DNA of 8,000 nucleotides, taken from NCBI GenBank assembly GCA_001577135.1, contig LSCK01000003.1, forward strand, positions 1 through 8,000. The letters are read 5' to 3'. Made by a program: the position numbers and the translations under genes. The DNA is from Cloacimonetes bacterium TCS60. Lineage in GTDB: Bacteria; Cloacimonadota; Cloacimonadia; JGIOTU-2. Below are positions 1 through 6,188 of this stretch, piece after piece; the first letter of the stretch is position 1; each line of letters begins with the position of its first letter. Below the pieces are notes generated by a model. It did not search any database and had not been told where the DNA came from. It was given only the letters and a program-made list of their open reading frames with translations.

Positions 1-182
1 TCTACTTCACTAATAAAGTTGTAATCTTCACCATCAGTTTCGGTTTTTCTCGGTTTTCTGGTACAATAAGAAATAGAATACACAATGTCGCTTCTACGAG
101 CTAAAATTTTGTCACAAACCGTACTTTTGCCACCACCTGAAGGTGAGGATATGATAATTGGAAAATAATTTCTTTGAGCCAT
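1..182 (-). CDS. gmk: Guanylate kinase, N-terminal part (runs off left edge)
   Basis: Guanylate kinase phosphorylates GMP to GDP with ATP in the cytoplasm. Only the first 60 codons are present. The start ATG is at 182-180. An in-frame TGA lies four codons upstream with no other standard start between, so the start is secure. Visible motifs are the P-loop SSPSGGGKST (residues 12-21, K19 and S20 binding ATP phosphates) and the GMP-binding stretch around residues 36-57. The latter has S38, R42, R45 and Y54 in the family pattern S-x-x-x-T-R-x-P-R followed by D-G-x-D-Y-x-F. The first P-loop glycine is serine, a variant tolerated in the family. No clear Shine-Dalgarno sequence precedes the ATG. The gene follows the division cluster in the same direction after a 172-base spacer, so it may have its own promoter. 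Identification is from sequence motifs only; the lid and C-terminal helices are outside the window. Confidence 0.93.
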   Translation of the reverse strand, partial: MAQRNYFPIIISSPSGGGKSTVCDKILARRSDIVYSISYCTRKPRKTETDGEDYNFISEV

Positions 183-191
183 AATTTTTGT

Positions 192-222
192 TCAGAAATT
201 TGAAATTGTAATATATTGTCAA
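192..222 (-). promoter_or_regulatory. Possible promoter region for gmk (weak)
   Basis: A perfect TTGACA hexamer reads on the minus strand at 222-217, about 35 bases upstream of the gmk ATG. At 16-18 bases downstream of it there is only a poor -10 (for example ATTTCT at 199-194). A better -10-like TATATT (215-210) lies immediately after the hexamer, but its own -35 position holds only a half-match. In DNA this AT-rich such matches occur by chance, so this is a candidate only. It would give gmk transcription independent of the division cluster. Confidence 0.2.
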
Positions 223-316
223 ATTTTTTGGAAGTTGAATTGAAACTATTTTACAAAATATAATTACTGGTTTACTCTATTTAAATATTTTCTTTTTACT
301 TTTTGAATTTTTTTTT

Positions 317-354
317 GCCTCGAAGCGTAAACCTATCCCAGGACGGGTCACTCC
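317..354. other. Isolated GC-rich patch in AT-rich spacer
   Basis: These 38 bases contain 23 G or C (about 61%) in a spacer that is otherwise strongly AT-rich. The patch begins two bases beyond a run of nine T (308-316, plus strand) and abuts the stop codon of the small membrane gene. It contains only short self-complementary parts (CCC/GGG around a five-base loop at 337-347), so it is not a convincing hairpin. On the minus strand it is followed by A rather than T, which argues against an intrinsic terminator for the operon. It could be an RNA element or the remnant terminus of an insertion sequence. The function is unknown. Confidence 0.3.
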
Positions 355-714
355 TTAGTTGTAAAAACCATTGCCAAATATTATTTGTGAAAAGATAAAT
401 ACGAGGAGAGAAATGAGTAGACTGGCAATAGCCGCTGAGAAGCAACCCTTAATTTCAACTTGTCTAAAAAATATGGAGGTTATCATCAACATAAACCCAT
501 TTATAAAGATCAAGAATATACCAAAAGTTATAATTGTTATAGGGAGACTGATAAAAACAAATATTGGTTTTAGGATGGTGTTTACTATACCCAGTACAAT
601 AGAAAAAAACATCGCAGTTACAAAATCTTTTACATAGATAAGCCCGGTTAAACGACTGATAATCAATATAGCCAGACTATAAATAAGTAATTGGATGAGA
701 TAAGAGACTATTAT
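355..714 (-). CDS. Small four-helix membrane protein, phage-holin-4_2 / YvlD-like family; non-standard start
   Basis: This is a small integral membrane protein with four hydrophobic segments and the family hallmark LGIVNTILKPIF (loop after helix 2), then SLPITIITFGIFLIFINGFMLM. Members of this family are named after holins, but most are chromosomal and of unknown function. The stop is TAA at 357-355. The only standard start is TTG at 666, which would begin in the middle of the first helix. The frame stays open and hydrophobic upstream (YLIQLLIYSLAILI), matching the first helix of the family. I therefore place the start at ATA 714-712, six bases after a GGAG, giving 119 residues, a normal family length. 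No ATG, GTG or TTG exists in the frame between 666 and the upstream stop at 774-772. So the start is either a rare ATA, or a base is missing or altered here. The start would lie just past the ftsZ stop (718-716), overlapping none or a few bases and implying coupling to ftsZ. The family call is good; the start is uncertain. Confidence 0.72.
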   Translation of the reverse strand: MIVSYLIQLLIYSLAILIISRLTGLIYVKDFVTAMFFSIVLGIVNTILKPIFVFISLPITIITFGIFLIFINGFMLMITSIFFRQVEIKGCFSAAIASLLISLLVFIFSQIIFGNGFYN

Positions 715-715
715 T

Positions 716-1810
716 TCACTCTCCAGTTTGGCTATTTTCTTGTGATAATTTTTCAGTACTATTAATTCTCTTTAAAATAGAATTTATCTCCTCTTTTTCC
801 TTCTCAGCTGTTTTTTCTTCAATGGTATGTTCTATTGGTTGTTGCGAGATATCTTCCTGTGGGATACCTGTAGCCACAACTGCTACGTGGATAACATCCT
901 TCATATCTTTTTCCAGGCGCAGACCATGGATAATATTAGCATTTTCATCTGCTTTTTCGTAGATAATCTTCATAATTTTCTCGTATTCGGAGACGCTGAG
1001 ATCATAGCCAACTGAAATGTTTACCAAAATAGCTTTTGAATTTTCAAGAGCTATTGAATACATGAGGGGATGAGCAACAGCTGTATTAACGGCTTTTATA
1101 GCTCTATCCTCGCCTTTACCCTTACCCAGTCCAATCAAGGCATAACCCATTTCAGACATAACGTTTTTTACATCAGAGAGGTCAACATTCATGTAGCCTT
1201 CTTTTGAAATAATATCAGTAAGGGTTTTGGCTGCATTATATTGGACAAAATCTGCCTTTTTAAAAGCTTCAAAGGCATTTATATCATTATAGAACTTTTT
1301 TATTTTATCATTTTGGATTACAATAAGCGCATTTGTATTTTGTTGCAATTCCTCAATTCCTTCATCAGCACTTTGCTTTCGGATAGGTCCCTCGAAATCA
1401 AAAGGGTAAGTAACGATGGCTACTGATAAAACATCTGATTCTCGAGCAGCCTTGGCAAATATGGGAAGGGCACCTGTACCGGTTCCACCACCCATACCTC
1501 CGGTAAGAATTACTACATCTGTATTTTTTACTGATTTTTCCACACTTTCATAATCAACTTCGGCTGATTTTCTACCTATTTCAGGATCACCTCCTGCACC
1601 CAGGCCATGTACAAGTTCATCTCCTATTTGCAATCTATTCTCTGTTGCGCAGGAGCGTAGATCTTGCAAGTCAGTATTCACTGCAAGAAACTTAACACCT
1701 TCCAGTTCATTTTCGATCATGGTATTAATAACGTTATTCCCGGCGCCACCAATTCCAATAACCTTTATTCTGGATAAATCTTCATTATTTTTACTAAATT
1801 CTAAAGCCAT
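716..1810 (-). CDS. ftsZ: Cell division protein FtsZ
   Basis: FtsZ is the tubulin-like GTPase that polymerises into the cytoplasmic Z-ring. The 364-residue protein has the nucleotide-binding GGAGNN (21-26), the tubulin signature GGGTGTG (107-113), PFDFEG with E140 and R144 contacting nucleotide, D186, and the T7 synergy loop NVDLSD (208-213) with the catalytic aspartates D210 and D213. So it should be an active GTPase. It is divergent at places that are usually constant: LIVIPN is LIVIQN (Q166), and the usual Thr before GLGAG is Val (V67). The C-terminal linker is short (about 318-340) and charged. EINSILKRI (341-349) sits where the conserved FtsA-binding peptide is expected, followed by a 15-residue polar tail. 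ATG start with AGGAG (1820-1816) five bases upstream; the site lies right after the ftsA stop, with an 11-base gap. Stop TGA. Confidence 0.97.
   Translation of the reverse strand: MALEFSKNNEDLSRIKVIGIGGAGNNVINTMIENELEGVKFLAVNTDLQDLRSCATENRLQIGDELVHGLGAGGDPEIGRKSAEVDYESVEKSVKNTDVVILTGGMGGGTGTGALPIFAKAARESDVLSVAIVTYPFDFEGPIRKQSADEGIEELQQNTNALIVIQNDKIKKFYNDINAFEAFKKADFVQYNAAKTLTDIISKEGYMNVDLSDVKNVMSEMGYALIGLGKGKGEDRAIKAVNTAVAHPLMYSIALENSKAILVNISVGYDLSVSEYEKIMKIIYEKADENANIIHGLRLEKDMKDVIHVAVVATGIPQEDISQQPIEHTIEEKTAEKEKEEINSILKRINSTEKLSQENSQTGE
721..724 (-). promoter_or_regulatory. Shine-Dalgarno GGAG before the small membrane gene
   Basis: GGAG lies inside the last codons of ftsZ on the minus strand and is six bases upstream of the ATA at 714-712. 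That spacing is ideal for initiation there. By contrast, the TTG at 666 has no recognisable ribosome binding site upstream. This site is the main reason for placing the start next to the ftsZ stop codon. Confidence 0.45.
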
Positions 1811-1815
1811 AGAAA

Positions 1816-1820
1816 CTCCT
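1816..1820 (-). promoter_or_regulatory. Ribosome binding site of ftsZ
   Basis: AGGAG on the minus strand, five bases before the ftsZ ATG, is the strongest Shine-Dalgarno sequence in the window. It fits the need for far more FtsZ than FtsA or FtsQ from a shared transcript. It sits in the 11-base gap after the ftsA stop. Confidence 0.75.
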
Positions 1821-1821
1821 A

Positions 1822-3099
1822 TTATGTAAAGCTTGTATCTTCAAACCATTTTTTTATACGCTCTTTTAATCTTTGTATGTATGTTTGTTTACCTTTTGCT
1901 GCTAAGGGATTCTTATCAAAATATTTTTTTCCCCATTTTAGCAAACCTACTGCAGTGGCATATTTAGGATTGGAAAGCATTTCTGTATCACCATAAATAT
2001 TGTCAAAACTGGGATAACCTGTTTTAGTGGGAATCCCATCAAATACTTTTTCAAAGAGCTGGTTAGTGCTTCGTAAGTTAGCAGCACCACCGGAAACAGA
2101 TATTCCAGCTGTAGTTAGTTTTAGATATCTACTTTTATCAATCTCTTTTTTGACTAAAGAGACAATTTCTGATATACGGGGATTAATAATTTCTGAAATG
2201 AATTTTTGATGTCTTTTGGTAGCTGGGTGTCCACCAATACCGGGAATCTCAATTACTCTATCTTTATCAGCGTATCCCGGAATAGCAAAGCCATATTCCA
2301 ATTTGATTTTTTCAGCTTCCCGCAAGGGTGTACGCAAGCCCACTGAAAGATCCTTGGTAATATTTTCTCCTCCGAAGGGAATTATGCTGCTAAATCGTAT
2401 GCTGTTTTTATAATAAATAGAGATATCGGTAGTCCCACCGCCAATATCAACCAGGATTGCTCCTAATTCCTTTTCATCATCGTTAAGCACAGCCAGGGCA
2501 GATGCAATAGGTTGTAGAACAATATCTTTCACATCCATCCCGATTTGTTGAAGGCTCTTGTAAATGCTATTCAAATTTCCCATATCCGCTGTGACAATAT
2601 GTACTTGAGCCTCTAATCTGTTACCTGTCATACCGATTGGATCTATTACCTCTTCCACTTTATCAACTTTAAAAAACTGAGGTTCAATATGTATTATTTT
2701 ACGATTTTGGGCAATATTAGTATTCTTAACCGCATCCTCTTTTACTTTGTCTATCTCATAGCTAGTAACTTCGTATTCATTAACTTCGTTAGTGTATTTA
2801 CTTTCACTAACTATATTTGCCATACCTTTGCTAACAAAACTTCTTATCAATTCACCTGCAACGCCTACATAAATATTTTCGGCATATATATTTGCTTTTT
2901 CCTCAGCCTTTTTGATTGCAAGGTCTGTGGATTTGGAAGCAGCTCTAATATTTTTTATCATACCCTTAGCAAGACCATCGGATTTGTTTTCTCCTACACC
3001 TACAATTTTTATCTTGCCATCTGGACTTAATTTTGCAATTATGCAACAAATTTTAGTCGTGCCGATATCTAGGGCTGTTATAACTTTTTCTTTTGCCAT
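1822..3099 (-). CDS. ftsA: Cell division protein FtsA
   Basis: FtsA is the actin-like ATPase that tethers FtsZ filaments to the inner face of the membrane and recruits later divisome proteins. The 425-residue protein shows the phosphate-1 loop ALDIGTTKICC (9-19), an SHS2/1C subdomain between roughly 85 and 165, the phosphate-2 motif VDIGGGTTDISIY (217-229), and the adenosine motif ISVSGGAANL (333-342). YATAVGLLKWG (380-390) closes the core. The C-terminal stretch around 406-420 (YIQRLKERIKKWFE) is a basic amphipathic helix with a Trp-Phe pair, the expected membrane-targeting sequence. Length is normal. The ATG begins one base after the ftsQ stop, preceded only by a weak GAGAT, so translation is probably coupled to ftsQ. 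ftsZ follows directly, the usual FtsA-FtsZ pairing. Confidence 0.96.
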   Translation of the reverse strand: MAKEKVITALDIGTTKICCIIAKLSPDGKIKIVGVGENKSDGLAKGMIKNIRAASKSTDLAIKKAEEKANIYAENIYVGVAGELIRSFVSKGMANIVSESKYTNEVNEYEVTSYEIDKVKEDAVKNTNIAQNRKIIHIEPQFFKVDKVEEVIDPIGMTGNRLEAQVHIVTADMGNLNSIYKSLQQIGMDVKDIVLQPIASALAVLNDDEKELGAILVDIGGGTTDISIYYKNSIRFSSIIPFGGENITKDLSVGLRTPLREAEKIKLEYGFAIPGYADKDRVIEIPGIGGHPATKRHQKFISEIINPRISEIVSLVKKEIDKSRYLKLTTAGISVSGGAANLRSTNQLFEKVFDGIPTKTGYPSFDNIYGDTEMLSNPKYATAVGLLKWGKKYFDKNPLAAKGKQTYIQRLKERIKKWFEDTSFT

Positions 3100-3100
3100 A

Positions 3101-3877
3101 TTATCTCAAAATAATTAATTCGTTTTTCAAATCAGAAAATCTTAAATCGATCTCAGAGAATGAGTTAATACTGAAATTAGAATAGGCAAAATTTAGCTTC
3201 TCCACTCTACTCTGGAAACTATCTTTGCCCACAATAAATTTTATACCACGCTTCATCTCAGTCAGAGCAACACCATTCTCCGAATAATAGAATTCTTGGA
3301 TATCTCTTAATAAATCTGGATATTCCGTTTCAATAATTTTATATACTTCAATTATTTGATTGAGGGAACTATTCTCAATTTTCGCTCCCAATGTCAAATT
3401 TTGTAAATTTAACTTAGTGATCACAGGAAAAGAAAATTCTTCGGGATTGTTTTTTTCTTCCAAAATTTTGCCGTTTTCATCAATGAGCAAATAACGATTT
3501 GCACTCTCCTTTACATAGGCAATCGGTTTGCATTCATCAATGACCAATCGGATTTTATCAGGGAATATACGTTGGATATTAAGAGAATTTATGCCTGGAA
3601 AGTTTTGAGCAATTTCCTTTATCTCTGCATCCTGGATAGCAAAAATATTTTCACCAAGGTAAGTTTCTAATTCAAATTTCAATCTATTAGCATTAATATA
3701 ATCCGCTCCTGCAACTTCAACATTGTCTAATTTTGCTATCTCCAACTTCAACAAACCATATTTTAGAGCATGGGCTAATGAAAATGATGATATTACGAAA
3801 AAAAGCAAAATGAAAAACCATGGTAAAATTTTTGCCCTCTTTCTTCTGTTATATTTTGTCTTACGTCTATTTGACAT
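3101..3877 (-). CDS. ftsQ: Cell division protein FtsQ (POTRA-domain)
   Basis: FtsQ is a bitopic inner-membrane divisome protein that, in the well-studied systems, recruits FtsB/FtsL. The 258-residue sequence has a very basic cytoplasmic N-terminus (residues 1-16, ten Arg/Lys), a single membrane segment (about 17-38), then an extracytoplasmic POTRA-type domain (about 46-115, with DNVEVAGADYI and FPDKIRLVIDE) and a FtsQ beta domain to about 245. This N-in topology and domain order are diagnostic, although the primary sequence is poorly conserved, as is normal. The ATG overlaps the end of murB by 11 bases. A run of six G (3892-3887) nine bases upstream, inside murB, is the likely ribosome binding site. 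The product name rests on architecture plus its place between murB and ftsA. Confidence 0.92.
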   Translation of the reverse strand: MSNRRKTKYNRRKRAKILPWFFILLFFVISSFSLAHALKYGLLKLEIAKLDNVEVAGADYINANRLKFELETYLGENIFAIQDAEIKEIAQNFPGINSLNIQRIFPDKIRLVIDECKPIAYVKESANRYLLIDENGKILEEKNNPEEFSFPVITKLNLQNLTLGAKIENSSLNQIIEVYKIIETEYPDLLRDIQEFYYSENGVALTEMKRGIKFIVGKDSFQSRVEKLNFAYSNFSINSFSEIDLRFSDLKNELIILR

Positions 3878-4790
3878 AGGAAAAATCCCCCCATAATTTC
3901 ACTTCCGGTTGAAGATGAATATCAAATTTTTCCTTTGCCTTTTTCTGTGCAAGTTTTATTAATTTGTACACATCAGCAGAAGTTGCATCACCTTTGTTTA
4001 TGATAAAATTTGCGTGGTCTTCGGCAATAGTAGCTGCACCGACAGAAGCACCTTTTAATCCACATTGATCCAGGATTCTTCCGGCATAATAATCGGAACC
4101 ATTTTTGAAAACCGAACCAAAAGTAGGATAATTATTAAGGTGAAGTGTGGTTCTTCTTTTTAAAAACTGATCACATCTCTTTGTGGTTTTTTCAGAATCT
4201 GATTTGTCATAAGTTAAACGAGCAGAAGTGAAGAAGTAATCGCTCATATTTAATTCTATATTTCTGTAATCAAATTTTAGTTGGGATTTCTGTAAATTTT
4301 GCATCTTACCCTGTGCATCGAGCACATTAACATCAAATAAAAAATCAGCAATTGTTGAACCAAAGGCACCAGCATTCATTGCGATCAAGCCGCCGACTGT
4401 ACCCGGGATTCCACTGAGGAATTCCAAACCACCGACACCATTTTTCTTACAAAAATTTAGGAATTTATCATTACTAAAATTTGTGCTAACATGAATATAG
4501 TTGGATCCTACATTAATTTTTCGAGGTAAGTTCTCGGGACTAATAACAAAGCCCCTAACTCCCCTATCAGAAATTAGCAGATTAGAGCCATTGCCAATTA
4601 TTTTATATGGTATTTTATTACTGCATAAAAATTGAAAAAGCTTTTTTAAAGATGGTAAATCTTTCGGCGAGAAGTAATAATCAGCATTTCCACCTGTTTT
4701 TATAGTGGTATGATAACTTAAGTCATAGTTCTGTTCAACTTCAAGGCTTTCTGCTTTTAAAAAACTTTCAATATTCTCTTTGTTCGGCAT
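3867..4790 (-). CDS. murB: UDP-N-acetylenolpyruvoylglucosamine reductase MurB
   Basis: MurB reduces UDP-GlcNAc-enolpyruvate to UDP-MurNAc with NADPH and FAD, the second committed step of peptidoglycan synthesis in the cytoplasm. The 307-residue protein has the FAD-binding elements HTTIKTGGNADYY (27-39), GNGSNLLIS (66-74), SGIPGTVGG (126-134) and MNAGAFG (138-144). The expected catalytic residues are present: R176 in FDYRN, S226 in GSVFKN, and E296 in LQPEVKLWG. It lacks the extra insertion of the E. coli-type enzyme, so it is the compact type II form. HANFIINKGDAT (259-270) is typical. The ATG starts three bases after the murC stop and has no visible Shine-Dalgarno sequence, so translation is likely by coupling or reinitiation. 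ftsQ overlaps its 3' end. Confidence 0.96.
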   Translation of the reverse strand: MPNKENIESFLKAESLEVEQNYDLSYHTTIKTGGNADYYFSPKDLPSLKKLFQFLCSNKIPYKIIGNGSNLLISDRGVRGFVISPENLPRKINVGSNYIHVSTNFSNDKFLNFCKKNGVGGLEFLSGIPGTVGGLIAMNAGAFGSTIADFLFDVNVLDAQGKMQNLQKSQLKFDYRNIELNMSDYFFTSARLTYDKSDSEKTTKRCDQFLKRRTTLHLNNYPTFGSVFKNGSDYYAGRILDQCGLKGASVGAATIAEDHANFIINKGDATSADVYKLIKLAQKKAKEKFDIHLQPEVKLWGDFSYVK

Positions 4791-4793
4791 TTT

Positions 4794-6188
4794 TTAAATG
4801 GATTTGTTTGTACTTTTTTTTAATATTTGAATAAATTTCTCTCCTGCTTGAAATATGTCTCCTGCTCCCATAGTAATGACAAGATCTCCACTCTTGATAA
4901 CTTCCATGAGATAAGAAGGTATATCTTCTTTATCTTCGATAAATTCTACATTTTTATGTCCTTTATCCTGTAGGCTGTCATAAATTAATTTGCCGGAAAC
5001 ACCTTCTATAGGTTTTTCCCGAGCAGGATAGACATCATTGATTATTACCAAATCTGATTCAGATAAAGAGTCAGCAAATTCATTAAAGAACAGTTTAGTT
5101 CTACTATAAAGGTGAGGTTGAAAAATAGTCACCACTCTTCTGGCAGAACCCTTTCGAATAGCATCAAGGGTAGCTTTCACTTCCGAAGGATGGTGAGCAT
5201 AGTCATCATAGACCAAAATGTCATTTATAAAAGCTTTTTTTTCGAAACGTCTGTAAACGCCGTTAAATTTAAGCAACCCGTTACGGATGTCGATGAAGGG
5301 TATATCGAGTTCCAGAGCGATTGCTGCAGCTAAAAGGGAGTTTTTGATATTATGAATACCGGGCAGTTGTAATTCTATTGTTCCCAGCTTTTCTCCTTTA
5401 GAAATAAGGTCATATTCTGCAGTAAAATTGGCAAATTTAATATTTTCTGCTCTGATATCTGCCTCAGAGTCAATTCCATAAGTACAATAACGTCTAGTAA
5501 ATTTACTTATAATTTTTTTCACTTTGGGGTCGTCCATACAGGCAACGATTAACCCAAAGAATGGAACGGAATTTGCAAATTGCAGGAATGCAGCTTCCAA
5601 TTCTTCTGTGTTTTTGTAACAATCTACATGTTCCTCTTCAATATTGGTAATCCCTGAAATAATAGGTGATAAACTAAGAAATGATCTGTCAAATTCATCT
5701 GCTTCCACAACAATATAATCAGAATCTCCCAGGAGAGAATTAGAATCAAAATTTTTAACTATACCTCCAATTATAAAAGTTGGTTTGAGTTTTGCTTCTC
5801 GCAAAATCATCCCCGTCATAGAGGTGCTGGTGGTTTTGCCATGAGTGCCAGCAATACCAATACCAAATTTCATGCGCATTAATTCTGCTAACATTTCTGC
5901 TCTACGGATAACGGGAATCTTCTTTTCCTGAGCTTCTACAACTTCTACGTTATCATCGGTAATAGCAGAAGATTTAACTATAACATCCACCTCATCCGTA
6001 ATATGTCTAGCATTATGTTTATAAGTAATTTTCGCACCCAATTTTTCCAATCTACGGGTAATATCAGTTTTGCGAATATCTGAACCGGTAATTTGGAAGC
6101 CATAATTAATCAACAATTCAGCAATACCGCTCATACCCGCTCCACCAATACCAACAAAATGCATTTTTTTTGTTTTTCCTAATATCAT
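4794..6188 (-). CDS. murC: UDP-N-acetylmuramate--L-alanine ligase MurC
   Basis: MurC is the ATP-dependent ligase that adds L-alanine to UDP-MurNAc, the first amino acid of the stem peptide. The 464-residue protein shows all three Mur-ligase domains. First is a UDP-binding N-terminal Rossmann domain with HFVGIGGAGMSGIAE (10-24). Next is the central ATPase domain with P-loop GIAGTHGKTTST (111-122, K118) and the metal-binding VEADEFDRSF (161-170), plus H187 in NIEEEHVD. The C-terminal domain has YDDYAHHPSE (327-336), IFQPHLYSRT (355-364) and GAGDIFQ (441-447). Nothing essential is missing and the length is normal. The ATG overlaps the murG stop as ATGA, with GGAA five bases upstream inside murG. 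Its product is two steps after MurB, whose gene is next downstream. Confidence 0.97.
   Translation of the reverse strand: MILGKTKKMHFVGIGGAGMSGIAELLINYGFQITGSDIRKTDITRRLEKLGAKITYKHNARHITDEVDVIVKSSAITDDNVEVVEAQEKKIPVIRRAEMLAELMRMKFGIGIAGTHGKTTSTSMTGMILREAKLKPTFIIGGIVKNFDSNSLLGDSDYIVVEADEFDRSFLSLSPIISGITNIEEEHVDCYKNTEELEAAFLQFANSVPFFGLIVACMDDPKVKKIISKFTRRYCTYGIDSEADIRAENIKFANFTAEYDLISKGEKLGTIELQLPGIHNIKNSLLAAAIALELDIPFIDIRNGLLKFNGVYRRFEKKAFINDILVYDDYAHHPSEVKATLDAIRKGSARRVVTIFQPHLYSRTKLFFNEFADSLSESDLVIINDVYPAREKPIEGVSGKLIYDSLQDKGHKNVEFIEDKEDIPSYLMEVIKSGDLVITMGAGDIFQAGEKFIQILKKSTNKSI

Noticed and set aside
300..354. Possible intrinsic terminator for the division cluster
   Set aside because: The GC-rich patch has stems of only about three pairs, and on the transcribed (minus) strand it is followed by A residues instead of T. 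It does not meet the pattern.
371..637. Plus-strand open frame of 88 codons
   Set aside because: It lies antisense to the small membrane gene, has no recognisable domain and no ribosome binding site; it is a by-product of the coding strand.
355..666. TTG at 666 as the true start of the small membrane gene
   Set aside because: It would start inside the first membrane helix, lacks a ribosome binding site, and leaves an in-frame hydrophobic stretch upstream unexplained. It is retained only as the fallback if no unusual start is accepted.
2689..3030. Plus-strand open frame of 113 codons rich in Phe, Tyr and Ile, looking membrane-like
   Set aside because: It is fully antisense to the conserved SHS2 and phosphate-1 region of ftsA. 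The hydrophobic look results from reading Lys/Glu codons of ftsA backwards.
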